A stretch of 47,925 bases of DNA, taken from positions 1 through 47,925 of the forward strand of contig MWFF01000094.1 in assembly GCA_002071485.1 (NCBI GenBank). Direction: 5' to 3'. The notes beneath the pieces are model-generated. The model did not search any database. It saw nothing but the letters and a program-made list of their open reading frames with translations, and was not told where the DNA came from. Both the position numbers and the translations under genes were made by a program. This DNA comes from Verrucomicrobia bacterium ADurb.Bin006 (GTDB lineage: Bacteria > Verrucomicrobiota > Verrucomicrobiia > Limisphaerales > J093). Below are positions 1 to 9,011 of this stretch, in pieces; position 1 is the first letter of the stretch; each line of letters begins with the position of its first letter.

Positions 1-300
1 ATTCGGTGCACGGCACGTGTCGAGCGAGCCAGAGAATCCCCACACCGATTCAGGGCGGAACACAGATTCCCGAAGAGGACAAGACCGGCTCTCCGCTCGT
101 TCAATCTGTGTTCCGACCCGAATCTGTGTGGAGTCCCTCACCGATTCGGTGCACGGCACGTGTCGAGCGAGCCAGAGAATCCCCACACCGATTCAGGGCG
201 GAACACAGATTCCCGAAGGGGACAAGACCGGCTCTCCGCTCCTCCAATCTGTGTTCCGATCCGAATCTGTGTGGAGCACCGCAAGGGGCAGGGCGCCACA
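1..300. repeat. 143-bp tandem repeat array, left part
   Basis: About two units of a 143-bp repeat. The word CACACCGATTCAGGGCGG starts at 41 and again at 184. Each unit carries two facing copies of a ~29-bp element, one ending in GGAACACAGATT and the other starting AATCTGTGTTCCG, so the unit can fold as a long imperfect hairpin. The open frames through it (for example 6-428) are shadows made by the repeat. The same array resumes after the GxxExxY gene, at 1214. Confidence 0.9.
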
Positions 301-363
301 CCGATCGGTGCGGAGTGAACAGAGAGCCCCTTGCGGAAACTCTGGTGTGGATGACTGTATGGC

Positions 364-1203
364 GTGAACAAGGGAGGCGATTGGCTGACTTACGGCGTCA
401 TTGGAAAGGCCATGCAGGTCCATCGTGAACTCGGTCCTGGCGTGGACGAGTGCTTCTACCACCAGCGTTTGTCGGAGCTCCTGCGGGAAGCCGGCCTCGA
501 ACACCAATACAAACCACGCGAATCCCTCCGACATCACGGGATCGTTGTGGACGTGTTTGAACCCGACATCGTTGTGCCGGAGCATCTGATCCTTGAACTG
601 AAGCGCCTGCATGGGGGCTTCGCCCCAGCCAATTTCCTTCAGCTCAAAGCCTACCTCAAGCTCTGGCGAATCCGGCACGGTCTCCTCTTCGATTTCGGCA
701 AGGAAAGCCTGGTCCAGCAGCGCTACATCTACGACGACCCACCTGCGCCGATCCTCGATGTCACCCACTCGGTGACCGACGCCCCAGCGTTGGTTCGCGA
801 TTCCGTGATCGCACCTCGCATCGCCGAAGCCGCCGCACGGATCGCGGTCCAATTCGGACTGGGCTTTGCCGACACCACCTATCGGCGGTTGCTCGGAGTC
901 GAACTGCAAGCGGACGGTCTGGCGGTCATCACCGACCCGAGGACGACCGTGCGCGCGAGGAATCGCGTGTTGGGGCAGACCCAACTACCCTGCCTCGCCG
1001 TCGGAGGTTCCTGGGCTGTAATGGTTCTGTCGCAGCGTGACAATATCCGGCCCGCTGACCGCGCCATCCTGCGATCATGGTTGCGCCATCTGTGTCGGCC
1101 TTGCGGGACGGTCCTCCACTTCGGGAAGCATGAGGTCCAGATCCAATGGGTGCTCGACTCCAATCGAGGCAGCGATGTTTCACTCGCCGCCCGCACAGAT
1201 TGA
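364..1203 (+). CDS. GxxExxY family protein with a second degenerate copy of the domain
   Basis: The protein has 279 residues and a GTG start; the in-frame ATG at 411 would give a form beginning just before the motif. Residues ~25-125 match the GxxExxY family, a PD-(D/E)XK nuclease-like fold of unknown role, with the signature GVDECFY near residue 26 and the EHLILELK segment near residue 75. Family members usually have about 120-130 residues, so this one is twice the normal length. The second half repeats the pattern in weakened form (GFADTTYRRLLGVELQADGL near residue 165), which suggests an internal duplication. It lies alone between two blocks of the 143-bp repeat and may have moved as a cassette. 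The family assignment is fairly sure; the function is unknown. Confidence 0.75.
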   Translation: MNKGGDWLTYGVIGKAMQVHRELGPGVDECFYHQRLSELLREAGLEHQYKPRESLRHHGIVVDVFEPDIVVPEHLILELKRLHGGFAPANFLQLKAYLKLWRIRHGLLFDFGKESLVQQRYIYDDPPAPILDVTHSVTDAPALVRDSVIAPRIAEAAARIAVQFGLGFADTTYRRLLGVELQADGLAVITDPRTTVRARNRVLGQTQLPCLAVGGSWAVMVLSQRDNIRPADRAILRSWLRHLCRPCGTVLHFGKHEVQIQWVLDSNRGSDVSLAARTD

Positions 1204-1213
1204 ACTGAGGATA

Positions 1214-1560
1214 GAATCCCCACACCGATTCAGGGCGGAACACAGATTCCCGAAGGGGACAAGACCGGCTCTCCGCTCGTTCAATCTGTGTTCCGACCCG
1301 AATCTGTGTGGAGTCCCTCACCGATTCGGTGCACGGCACGGGTCGAGCGAGCCAGAGAATCCCCACACCGATTCAGGGCGGAACACAGATTCCCGAAGGG
1401 GACAAGACCGGCTCTTCGCTCGTTCAATCTGTGTTCCGACCCGAATCTGTGTGGAGTTCCCCACCGATTCGGTGCACGACACGGGTCGACCGGGCCAGAG
1501 AATTCCCACACCGATTCAGGGCGGAACACAGATTCCCGAAGGGAACAAGACCGGCTCTCA
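1214..1560. repeat. 143-bp tandem repeat array, right part
   Basis: Two and a half more units of the 143-bp repeat seen at 1-300. The same word starts at 1221, 1364 and 1507, exactly 143 bp apart. Units differ by a few substitutions. The array ends about 45 bp before the epimerase start codon. Confidence 0.9.
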
Positions 1561-1606
1561 GCCTGTTTTAATGCTTTGACAGGAGGGGGCTTTCTCTTAG
1601 CCTGCC

Positions 1607-2470
1607 ATGAAACTAGCAAAACATATGAGATTCGGCATCAACACATTCCTCTTCACCTCTCCGTTCACCAACAAGAGCACGTCGCTCTTTAAGACTTTCA
1701 AGAAGTGGGGGTTCGACACGGTCGAACTCGCCATCGAGGCGCCGGAACACATCGATCCGCAGTACGTGAAAGGCGAGTTGGACAAAGCCGGTCTGGCGTG
1801 CGGCTCCGTGTGCGCCGCGCTGGGTCCCGACCGGGATTTGCGGGGGACGCCCGAGGCGCAGGCGAACTCGATGGCCTATTTGAAGGGTTTAATCGATCAG
1901 ATGGTGATTCTCGATTGTCCGTCGTTGATCGGGCCGGTCTATTCGGCTGTGGGGCGCGCCGAGGCAGTCGAGCCGGCTGATTACAGACGGCAGTGGAAGA
2001 CGGTTGTGAAAAACCTGAAGCAACTCTGCAAGTACGCCGAGAGCAAGGGCCGTCAGATCTGCATGGAACCGCTCAACCGGTTCGAGACGGACTTCATCAA
2101 CACGGCCGATCAGGCGCTGGCGATGGTGAAGGACGTGGGCAGTCCGGCGTTGAAACTCCACCTCGATACGTTCCATATGAACATCGAGGAGAAGTGCCAG
2201 GCAACTGCGATCAAGAAGGCCGGCAAGTTGTTGGGCCACTTCCACGCCTGCGGCAGCGACCGCGGCACGCCCGGCAACGACCACATCGATTGGGCGCCGA
2301 TCGCGGCGGCTCTGAAGAAGATCAAGTACAACGGGGACGTCGTGATCGAGTCGTTTACCAAAGACGTCAAAGTCATCGCCAAAGCCGCGGCGATTTGGCG
2401 CCAGATCGAGCCGAGTCGCGACGAAATCGCGGTGAAGGGACTCAAGTTCTTGAAGAAGACGCTCGGCTGA
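1607..2470 (+). CDS. D-tagatose/D-psicose 3-epimerase family sugar epimerase
   Basis: A 287-residue TIM-barrel sugar epimerase of the D-tagatose/D-psicose (allulose) 3-epimerase family, which interconverts ketohexoses at C3 with a Mn or Co ion. The four metal ligands are visible: E154 in CMEPLNRFE, D187 in LHLDTFHMNIEE, H213 in LGHFHACGSDRG and E248 in VVIESF. Their spacing matches what I recall of the Agrobacterium enzyme, offset by two. Length is normal for the family. A second Met at codon 7 (1625) is an alternative start; AGGAGG near 1580 is rather far upstream of either. The next gene encodes a DUF1080-ThuA protein, so the pair probably acts in sugar or disaccharide breakdown. The actual substrate cannot be read from the sequence. 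Confidence 0.88.
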   Translation: MKLAKHMRFGINTFLFTSPFTNKSTSLFKTFKKWGFDTVELAIEAPEHIDPQYVKGELDKAGLACGSVCAALGPDRDLRGTPEAQANSMAYLKGLIDQMVILDCPSLIGPVYSAVGRAEAVEPADYRRQWKTVVKNLKQLCKYAESKGRQICMEPLNRFETDFINTADQALAMVKDVGSPALKLHLDTFHMNIEEKCQATAIKKAGKLLGHFHACGSDRGTPGNDHIDWAPIAAALKKIKYNGDVVIESFTKDVKVIAKAAAIWRQIEPSRDEIAVKGLKFLKKTLG

Positions 2471-2573
2471 GCCGTCTACGCACGAGTCGAGGAACTGCGG
2501 GATGCGCGGACGGGCGCGGATGAAGCATCCATGTGTTCGGCGCCCGCCACAGTCCCCCATAATTAAATCACCT

Positions 2574-4109
2574 ATGAAAATGCCTATTCGTTTGTCGGGT
2601 TTCGCGGCGGCCTTTGGAATCGCCGCTCTCGCCGCCGTATCGGACGACGGCTTCAAGCCGATCTTTAACGGCAGGGATTTGTCCGGCTGGGAGGGCAATC
2701 CTGAACTGTGGTCCGTTCAGGACGGCGCCATTACGGGTGTGACGAAGGCGGACACGAAGCTGACGCACAACACGTTCCTGGTCTGGGCCGACGGCGTGGT
2801 GGACGACTTCGAGCTGCGGCTCTCTTACCGGATCGTCAACGGCAACTCGGGCATCCAGTACCGCAGCAAGACGGCCGACCCGGGCAAGTTTGGCCCCGTT
2901 GTGGGGGGCTATCAGGCTGATTTCGAGGCCGGCAAGACCTACAGCGGCATCCTTTACGAGGAGCGCGGGCGCGGCATCCTGGCCGAACGCGGGCAGAAGA
3001 CGGTGCTGAAGGCCGACCCCGCCGACCCGAACAAGGTGAAGATCGAGGTGGTGGGGTCGGTGGGCAAGTCCGAGGACATCCAGGAGAAGATCAGGCACGA
3101 GGACTGGAACGAATACGTTATTATTGCCCGAGGCAACCACCTGCAGCATTTCATCAACGGCGTACAGACTGTGGATGTCGTCGACGAGCATGCGGCCAAG
3201 GCGAGCCGGTCGGGTGTGTTGGCATTCCAGATTCACGTCGGGCCGCCGATGACCGTTCAGTTCAAGGACGTGCGGCTCAAACGGCTCAAGCTGGCGGACC
3301 GGAAGAAGATCGTGCTGACGGCCGGGACGGCGAGCCACGGGAGCGGCGATCACGAACACACGGCGGGCATGCTGCTGTTGGCCAAATGCCTGGCCGGTCA
3401 TCCGGGCGTTCTGACGGCCTGCTATTTAAACGGGTGGCCCAAAGACTCGACGGCGTACGACAATGCGGATGCGATCGTGATCTACTCCGATGGCGGCGGC
3501 GGGCATCCGTTCATCCAGGGCAATCGTCTCGAGATTCTCGGCGAGAAGATGCGGAACGGCGCTGGACTCGGCTTGCTGCACTATGCGGTCGAGGTGCCCA
3601 GGGAGAAGGCAGGCAAGCAGTTCCTTGAATGGGCTGGCGGGTATTTCGAGGTGCACTGGTCAGTGAACCCGTTCTGGCATCCCCAATTCAACAACCTGCC
3701 CGACCACCCGGTGACCCGCGGCGTGAAACCGTTCGGCGTGTTGGACGAGTGGTATTATCACATGCGGTTCCCGGAAGGGATGAAAGGCGTGACGCCCATT
3801 TTAAGCGCGCTGCCGCCCGCGGATACATTGAACCGTCCGGACGGCTCGCACAGCGGCAACCCCGAGGTCCGAAAAGCCGTGCTCGAACGTAAGGAACCGC
3901 AGCATGTCATGTGGGTGTTCGATCGTCCGGATGGCGGACGCGGATTCGGTTTCACGGGCGGTCACAGCCACAAGGCGTGGGGGAACGACGATTTTCGGAA
4001 GGTGGTGCTCAACGCCATCGTCTGGATCGCACATGCCGAGGTCCCGCCCGACGGCGTCCAGTCGACGGTCACATCCGATGATCTGAAGCTGAATCTCGAT
4101 TCGAAGTGA
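2574..4109 (+). CDS. Secreted DUF1080 (3-keto-disaccharide hydrolase-like) - ThuA fusion protein
   Basis: I place the start at the ATG at 2574, because it gives a clean N-terminal signal sequence (MKMPIRLSGFAAAFGIAALA) lost behind a charged extension at the longer start (2502). Residues ~27-220 are a DUF1080 / 3-keto-disaccharide hydrolase-type lectin-like fold (FKPIFNGRDLSGWEG, NGNSGIQYRSK). Residues ~245-500 are a ThuA-like domain (trehalose-utilisation, class I glutamine amidotransferase-like fold), with GGGGHPF and FTGGHSHKAW motifs. The 511-residue protein should be exported. Such fusions are common in the Planctomycetota-Verrucomicrobiota group and are linked to sugar degradation by the 3-keto route. 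It follows the epimerase by ~100 bp on the same strand. Confidence 0.85.
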   Translation: MKMPIRLSGFAAAFGIAALAAVSDDGFKPIFNGRDLSGWEGNPELWSVQDGAITGVTKADTKLTHNTFLVWADGVVDDFELRLSYRIVNGNSGIQYRSKTADPGKFGPVVGGYQADFEAGKTYSGILYEERGRGILAERGQKTVLKADPADPNKVKIEVVGSVGKSEDIQEKIRHEDWNEYVIIARGNHLQHFINGVQTVDVVDEHAAKASRSGVLAFQIHVGPPMTVQFKDVRLKRLKLADRKKIVLTAGTASHGSGDHEHTAGMLLLAKCLAGHPGVLTACYLNGWPKDSTAYDNADAIVIYSDGGGGHPFIQGNRLEILGEKMRNGAGLGLLHYAVEVPREKAGKQFLEWAGGYFEVHWSVNPFWHPQFNNLPDHPVTRGVKPFGVLDEWYYHMRFPEGMKGVTPILSALPPADTLNRPDGSHSGNPEVRKAVLERKEPQHVMWVFDRPDGGRGFGFTGGHSHKAWGNDDFRKVVLNAIVWIAHAEVPPDGVQSTVTSDDLKLNLDSK

Positions 4110-4248
4110 CACGTGGCGAGTTGCCAGTCGGTTCGATGCGTGTCAGTGGTCTTCCGGGGACTGTTTTCTCCGAGGGGCTGTTGTCTGAGGACCAGGGATC
4201 GGCCCTCCGGACAGGAGAGGAGAGGATCGCGGGGACACAGGCAAGAAA

Positions 4249-4325
4249 TGGTCGGAGCGACAGGATTTGAACCTGCGACGTCTTGGTCCCAAACCAAGTG
4301 CTCTGCCAGGCTGAGCTACGCTCCG
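4249..4325 (-). tRNA. tRNA-Pro (TGG anticodon)
   Basis: On the minus strand the sequence folds as a 77-nt tRNA with CCA encoded at 4249-4251. The acceptor 5' strand CGGAGCG pairs with CGCTCCG, the D-arm is GCTCAGCCTGGCAGAGC, the anticodon loop is TTTGGGA (anticodon TGG), and the T-loop is TTCAAAT. The tRNA lies alone between two protein genes. Confidence 0.95.
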
Positions 4326-4410
4326 ACGCAAGTGTGGACGAGAGACTGGCGCGGATTGGCGAGAAGCGCAATGACAATTCACCGGCGCACAGCAGTCACG
4401 CTGCATCTGG

Positions 4411-4595
4411 CTGTTGTCGGTGTTCTGTCGCCCGATGAGAGCACCGGGCCTACAACGGATGGAGATTGCCGGAGGGCGACGCCTGCCTGCCTGCGCCGCA
4501 AGGCGAGGTGGCCTGTCTGCCGTATCGGGCACGGCACAGGCTGGCGCGGCAGGCAGGCCTCACGCGGCGCATACTCGATTTCCACCGACAACCTC
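4411..4595. repeat. ~185-bp dispersed repeat, copy 1
   Basis: The segment from the TGTCGCCCG area to CCGACAAC closely resembles 5393-5577 in the same orientation. Shared words include AGGCAGGC, TGCGCCGCAA and CACGCGGCGCA. The two copies bracket the LysM gene. No credible gene lies in 4326-4698. Confidence 0.75.
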
Positions 4596-4698
4596 CAGAT
4601 TCACTGCGGCAGTCCACACATCAGCCTGGATTTCAGATGACTCCTTCGAGTGGTGAGAAATCCGTATAGGGCTAGGGGGGCCGGACCGTCGGAACGCC

Positions 4699-5319
4699 TC
4701 ATGGCGCGGACGGGTCGGGAATGAAGAGCTTCTGTCCGACGCTGAGCCGGTCCGGGTGGAGGCCGGGGTTTGCTTTGACCACCTGGGCTTGGGTGACGCG
4801 CACACCGTCCTGCTGGTAGGCCGCCAGAATGGCGGCCAGAGTCTCGCCCGATTTGACAATGTGCTCGCGGCCTTTGAGCACGGTGGCAGGCGCCGGTGTC
4901 GGCTCGGGCTCGGTCCTTCTGACCCGTCGGCTCGGTGTCTCTGGCAGAGGGTTTTGGGCCAGCTTGCGCAGTTCGTCGAGGATGAGCTTCTTGTCCTCCT
5001 CCCGTTTCCGATCGAGTTCGCGGATTTTATCGGCGAGGGCATCGAGCGCCTTCCTCAGGTCGTCGTGACGGACGAAACGCGTGTCGGAGCGGCCCTGTTC
5101 GTCCCGTGCGACGCGGACCTCATCGGAGAGGGTGCCGATCCGCTTCTGGAGGGAGGCTTGCGCTCCGAGCAATTCCTCGACCATGCCATTGAGTCTGCGG
5201 AAGCGTTCCTCCCACTCGAGGGCCAGCGCATCGGCGGCCAGGGCCGAAGCGGTCTGGATGAGGAACAGGGCAAACACCAGGCTCTGCCACCGCCGGTTCC
5301 ATCGCGAATTCCGTTGCAT
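4699..5319 (-). CDS. Exported coiled-coil LysM-domain protein
   Basis: A 206-residue protein read from the ATG at 5319; the open frame runs further upstream into repeat DNA. It starts with a basic region and a hydrophobic stretch (SLVFALFLIQTASALAADA), a probable signal peptide. Residues ~30-120 are rich in E, K, R and L in a heptad-like pattern (VRVARDEQGRSD, DKIRELDRKREEDKK), suggesting a coiled coil. A Pro-rich linker follows. Residues ~152-202 form one LysM repeat (GREHIVKSGETLAAI, NPGLHPDRLSVGQKLFIP), the peptidoglycan-binding module. It probably sits in the periplasm bound to the wall. No catalytic domain is visible. It is transcribed away from the rhomboid gene and flanked by direct repeats. 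Confidence 0.8.
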   Translation of the reverse strand: MQRNSRWNRRWQSLVFALFLIQTASALAADALALEWEERFRRLNGMVEELLGAQASLQKRIGTLSDEVRVARDEQGRSDTRFVRHDDLRKALDALADKIRELDRKREEDKKLILDELRKLAQNPLPETPSRRVRRTEPEPTPAPATVLKGREHIVKSGETLAAILAAYQQDGVRVTQAQVVKANPGLHPDRLSVGQKLFIPDPSAP

Positions 5320-5392
5320 GGATGCAACATAAAAACGGGTTGCCGATGGTGCAAGATGGAATCGGCGCGCGCGGGGGCGAACAGGGCATCGG

Positions 5393-5577
5393 GTTGTTGT
5401 CCGTATTGTGTCGCCCGGTGAGGGCACCGGGCTTACAACGGATAGAGACTCCCGGTGTAAGCCGCGTGCCCTGCCTGCGCCGCAAAGCGCAGCAACCTGT
5501 CTGCCGTGTCGGGCACGGGACAGGCAGGCGCGGCAGGCAGGCCCCACGCGGCGCAAACTCGATTCCCGCCGACAACT
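5393..5577. repeat. ~185-bp dispersed repeat, copy 2
   Basis: Second copy of the element at 4411-4595, same orientation, clearly alignable with scattered substitutions. It lies between the divergent LysM and rhomboid genes. Confidence 0.75.
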
Positions 5578-5674
5578 TACGGATGCACAGGAGGGTGAAA
5601 AAGCGCGAAAAAGTGCATTGAAAAGGGATGCGGGCTCGCCTAGTCTGTTTGCTGTGATTGAGGACCGGGCATAT

Positions 5675-6553
5675 ATGCGCGAAGGCCCTGTCGGCACGCG
5701 GTGGTCGCTGACGACCACCCTGATCGCAATCAACACGGGCGTGTTTGTCCTGGGGTTGATCGCTGCGCTTATTTGGCCGCAGGGGTACTGGCGGCTCTTC
5801 GGCATGCTGGCTCTGTCGCCGACCGGGCTGGCGCGCGGCTGGCTCTGGCAGATTCTCACCTTCCAGTTTCTGCACGGGAGTCTGTTTCACCTGATCATCA
5901 ATTGCGTCGTGCTCTATTTCTTCGGACGGCCTCTGGAGGAGAGCCTTGGCCGCCCGTTCTTCCTGCGTTTGTACTTCGGCAGCGGGGCTGTCGGCGGCAT
6001 TCTGCAAGTGGCTCTTGCCTGGGTCTTCCCCGGCCACTTCGGGATGAGCGGTGTTGTGGGTGCGTCGGCCGGAGTGTTCGGGCTCATTGCGGCATTCGCG
6101 CTGCTCAATCGGGAGACGCCCATCACGACCCTGATCGCCTTCGTGATCCCTGTCACGATGCGCGCGAAGTACCTGCTCGTGTTCGAGGCCCTGATTGCGC
6201 TGCTCGGCATGCTCAGTCCCGGCACGGGCGTGGCCCACGCGGCGCATCTGGGCGGCATGCTGGGCGCGATCGGCTACCTCCAACTGCGCCAACTGGCCGC
6301 GCGCAGCCACCTCCGGCGGCTGCGTCTGCGTCCCACCGTAATTCATCGTGAACTGGTGGGCGCGACCGCGCCGCGCGTTCGAGCCCAACGCCGGCGTCAG
6401 GCCATGGATGCCGGGCCGTCCTCCGACGCGGACTTCATGAGTCGCGAGGTCGATCCGATCCTGGACAAGATTTCCACGCAGGGCATCCACAGCCTCACCG
6501 AGCGTGAGAAGAAGATTCTCGAAACGGCTCGGGCAAAAATGAGCTCCCAGTAG
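5675..6553 (+). CDS. Rhomboid-family intramembrane serine protease
   Basis: A 292-residue membrane protease that cuts transmembrane substrates inside the bilayer. Family features: the HGSLFHLIIN motif (residues ~67-76), the catalytic Ser131 in GASAG, and the partner His191 in AHAAHLGG. At least six hydrophobic segments lie between residues ~12 and 205. The last ~85 residues are hydrophilic and basic, ending in DPILDKISTQGIHSLTEREK, a C-terminal tail common to rhomboids in this group. The start at ATG 5675 is preferred; an in-frame GTG at 5654 would add seven residues. The substrate is unknown. Confidence 0.9.
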   Translation: MREGPVGTRWSLTTTLIAINTGVFVLGLIAALIWPQGYWRLFGMLALSPTGLARGWLWQILTFQFLHGSLFHLIINCVVLYFFGRPLEESLGRPFFLRLYFGSGAVGGILQVALAWVFPGHFGMSGVVGASAGVFGLIAAFALLNRETPITTLIAFVIPVTMRAKYLLVFEALIALLGMLSPGTGVAHAAHLGGMLGAIGYLQLRQLAARSHLRRLRLRPTVIHRELVGATAPRVRAQRRRQAMDAGPSSDADFMSREVDPILDKISTQGIHSLTEREKKILETARAKMSSQ

Positions 6554-6555
6554 CG

Positions 6556-6575
6556 CCCGCGGCATGCGGGTCTTT
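6556..6575 (+). terminator. Possible weak terminator after the rhomboid gene
   Basis: CCCGC and GCGGG form a 5-bp stem with a GGCAT loop, followed by TCTTT, three bases after the rhomboid stop codon. The stem is short. Confidence 0.4.
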
Positions 6576-6646
6576 CCAGCGGATGTCGATCCGGCCCGCT
6601 GCCGGGCTCGGCCCCAAGCCGAAAGAGAACTACGCAATCGACCGCG

Positions 6647-6998
6647 GACGGTCACAACCCCTATCGCATCGGGCGCGACGGCATCGACTGGGAGGTTCTG
6701 GATACGTCCGATCCGTGGTCTCACATCGGTTACTGGGGCGATCATCAGATCGTCTACCTGTTGAAACTGATCGAGCCACAACCGGAAAGCCGATTTGCCC
6801 AAAGGCTACGAGCGGGGGAAAACTCCCAAGCAACCCAACCACATGGTGGACTGGCTCAACTGCATCCGCACCCGGAGCACGCCCAAGTGCTCGTTCGACG
6901 AGGCGTTTATCGAGACCGCCACCTTTCTGATGTCACTGACGGCGCAGCAGGAGCAACGCATGGTGCGCTGGGATGCGGTGCGGGAAGAAATCGTGTAG
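6647..6998 (+). pseudogene. Gene remnants, including the C-terminal end of a Gfo/Idh/MocA oxidoreductase
   Basis: Two protein-like fragments in different frames. At 6647-~6785 one frame reads DGHNPYRIGRDGIDWEVL then SHIGYWGDHQIVYLLKLIE, which looks like a genuine conserved protein interior that I cannot name. At ~6795-6998 another frame reads PNHMVDWLNCIRTRSTPKCS and ends MVRWDAVREEIV, matching the C-terminal end of Gfo/Idh/MocA-type NAD(P) oxidoreductases (HMxxWLxCIRTRxxP...WDxxxExI). Neither has its own start or the rest of its domain, so both are debris of lost genes. Confidence 0.6.
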
Positions 6999-7123
6999 AA
7001 TCCTTGACCGGTGAAACATGTTGTCGACAAGTCCAGTTTCGGTGCTGCGTTAAGGGGGTCACGGATTCTCTGCAACGAGGCGCGGGAGAGAAGGGCGGAG
7101 AGACACGGGGACTCCTTATGGAA
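6998..7123. repeat. ~126-bp dispersed repeat, copy 1
   Basis: Nearly matches 15398-15525 in the same orientation (GAATCCTTGA, AAACATG, GACAAGTC, GTGCTGCGTT, GAGAAGGGCGG, ACACGGGGACTCCT). It starts on the last bases of the oxidoreductase remnant. No gene is seen between here and 7300. Confidence 0.75.
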
Positions 7124-7174
7124 GGGGATGACTGGCTTTGGACTCAGGCGCGGCTCTCCAGATCGAGGAGCGCA

Positions 7175-7188
7175 TTGACCCAGGTCAA
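7175..7188. promoter_or_regulatory. FNR/NNR-type binding site upstream of hcp
   Basis: TTGACCCAGGTCAA has perfect 6-bp inverted arms around a 2-bp centre and fits the Crp/Fnr-family pattern TTGA-N6-TCAA. It lies 111 bp before the hcp start codon. A TATA-like run (CTATAT, 7219-7224) about 40 bp downstream could be the -10 element. FNR, DNR and NnrR regulators commonly control hcp in response to low oxygen or nitric oxide. Confidence 0.6.
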
Positions 7189-7299
7189 TTCTTGCATTCT
7201 GGATAGCGGGCATGTTGTTCTATATGAAACTTGCGGCAAGGGTCAGTGACCCACGACGGCCGCTGAAGAACCGAAGAACAACAACCAGGAGCCAAGAAC

Positions 7300-8955
7300 A
7301 TGTTTTGTTATCAGTGTGAACAGACCTCGAAGGGAACCGGCTGTACCGTGCACTCGACGTGCGGCAAGGACGAAACCACCGCCGCGCTGCAAGACTTGTT
7401 GCTCCATGCGGCCAAAGGCGTGGCCCAGTACAATCACCGCGCCCGACAATTGGGCGTGTCCGATCGCGAGATCGACCGGTACATTGTGAAGGCGCTCTTC
7501 ATCACCGTCACCAATGTCAATTTCGACGCCGACGCCGTCGAGCGCGCGGTGCGCGCGGGTGCAACGATGCGCGACCGCGCCCGGGCTTTGTACGAGCGGG
7601 CGGCGACGGCGGCGGGCAAGACCCCGGAGGTTTTGAAAGGTCCCGCCATCTGGGAGCCCGCTCCGACGCAGTCTGGGCTTGTCACTCAGGCGGGTACGGC
7701 CTCGATTTTGGTGCGTCGCGATCAATTTGGCGCCGATGTGGTTGGCCTGCAGGAACTGCTCATCTACGGGCTCAAGGGCGCCGCCGCTTATGCGGATCAT
7801 GCCGTGGTGCTGGGGATGGAATCAGACGAGGTCTACGCGTTTTTCAGCGAGGCGTTGACCCATGTGGTCGAGACGCCCCCCTCGGTCGACACGCTCTTTG
7901 CCATGAACATGAAGTGCGGCGAGGTGAACCTGAAGGTGATGGAAATGCTCGACCGCGCCCACACGAGCACTTTCGGTCACCCGGTGCCCACCCCGGTCCG
8001 CATCGAGCCGGTCAAAGGCAAATGCATTCTGGTCTCCGGCCACGATCTGCACGACCTCGAGGTGCTGCTCAAACAGACCGAAGGCAAGGGCGTGAACATC
8101 TACACTCATGGTGAGATGCTTCCCGCGCACGGGTACCCCGGACTCAAGAAATACAGGCACCTGGTCGGCAACTTCGGCGGGGCGTGGCAGGACCAGAAAA
8201 AGGAGTTCGCCCAGTTCCCCGGCGCGATCCTCATGACGACCAATTGCATCATCGAGCCGCAGAACAGCTACAAAGGCCGCATCTTCAGCACCGGAAACGT
8301 CGGCTGGCCGGGCGTCCGGTACGTCCCTAACGGCGACTTCTCTCCCGTCATCGACGCCGCCCTGGCAGCCCCTGGATTCGCCGAGGACGGCCCCGACAAG
8401 ACCATTCTGGTCGGCTTCGGCCACAACGCCGTGCTGGGAGTCGCGGACCAGGTGGTTGCGGCCGTCAAGTCCGGCGCCATCCGCCACTTCTTCCTGATCG
8501 GCGGCTGCGACGGCGCGAAGACCGGTCGCAATTACTACACGGATTTTGCCGAATTGGCCCCCAAGGACACGGTCATCCTCACCCTGGCGTGCGGCAAGTT
8601 CCGATTCAACAAGCTCGATTTTGGGACGATTGGAGGCATTCCGCGGCTGCTCGATGCCGGTCAGTGCAACGACGCTTACTCGGCCATTCAGATTGCCTTG
8701 GCCTTGTCGAAGGCGTTCGATTGCGGCGTCAACGAACTCCCCCTCTCGCTCATTCTCTCGTGGTTCGAGCAAAAGGCCGTTGCGATCCTCCTGACTCTGC
8801 TCTATCTCGGCATCCGCAATATTCGCATTGGACCTTCCATGCCGGCGTTCATCACGCCCGCCGTCCTGCAGGTTCTTGTGGACAAGTTCAACCTGAAGCC
8901 GATTGCCGCGAGGGCGCAAGACGATCTGGACGCTATTCTGGGCCGCGCGGCCTGA
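7300..8955 (+). CDS. hcp: Hybrid-cluster protein (hydroxylamine reductase / protein S-nitrosylase)
   Basis: A full-length 551-residue cytoplasmic iron-sulfur enzyme that acts in nitric oxide and nitrosative stress; it reduces NO and, in vitro, hydroxylamine. The N-terminal cysteines (C3, C6, C15, C21) are spaced C-x2-C-x8-C-x5-C, closer to the [4Fe-4S] class I type than to the E. coli [2Fe-2S] type. The hybrid-cluster ligand regions are all present: [59 protein letters not shown] and [13 protein letters not shown] ribosome site (AGGAG near 7287) precedes the ATG. No NADH-Hcp reductase gene (hcr) is next to it. An FNR-like box lies upstream and a strong hairpin terminator downstream, so it is a single-gene unit. 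Confidence 0.97.
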   Translation: MFCYQCEQTSKGTGCTVHSTCGKDETTAALQDLLLHAAKGVAQYNHRARQLGVSDREIDRYIVKALFITVTNVNFDADAVERAVRAGATMRDRARALYERAATAAGKTPEVLKGPAIWEPAPTQSGLVTQAGTASILVRRDQFGADVVGLQELLIYGLKGAAAYADHAVVLGMESDEVYAFFSEALTHVVETPPSVDTLFAMNMKCGEVNLKVMEMLDRAHTSTFGHPVPTPVRIEPVKGKCILVSGHDLHDLEVLLKQTEGKGVNIYTHGEMLPAHGYPGLKKYRHLVGNFGGAWQDQKKEFAQFPGAILMTTNCIIEPQNSYKGRIFSTGNVGWPGVRYVPNGDFSPVIDAALAAPGFAEDGPDKTILVGFGHNAVLGVADQVVAAVKSGAIRHFFLIGGCDGAKTGRNYYTDFAELAPKDTVILTLACGKFRFNKLDFGTIGGIPRLLDAGQCNDAYSAIQIALALSKAFDCGVNELPLSLILSWFEQKAVAILLTLLYLGIRNIRIGPSMPAFITPAVLQVLVDKFNLKPIAARAQDDLDAILGRAA

Positions 8956-9011
8956 GTCGAGCGTCGCCGCCGCGCGCGTGGCGAGGTTCGCTCCCGCGCA
9001 AGCGTTTCGAG

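Noticed and set aside
1574..1579. TTGACA just upstream of the epimerase gene
   Set aside because: It lies ~28 bp before the start codon, with no room for a -10 element and leader; chance match.
5120..6802. 560-residue minus-strand frame opposite the rhomboid gene
   Set aside because: Low-complexity, R/Q-rich sequence without motifs; the plus strand has the intact rhomboid signature.
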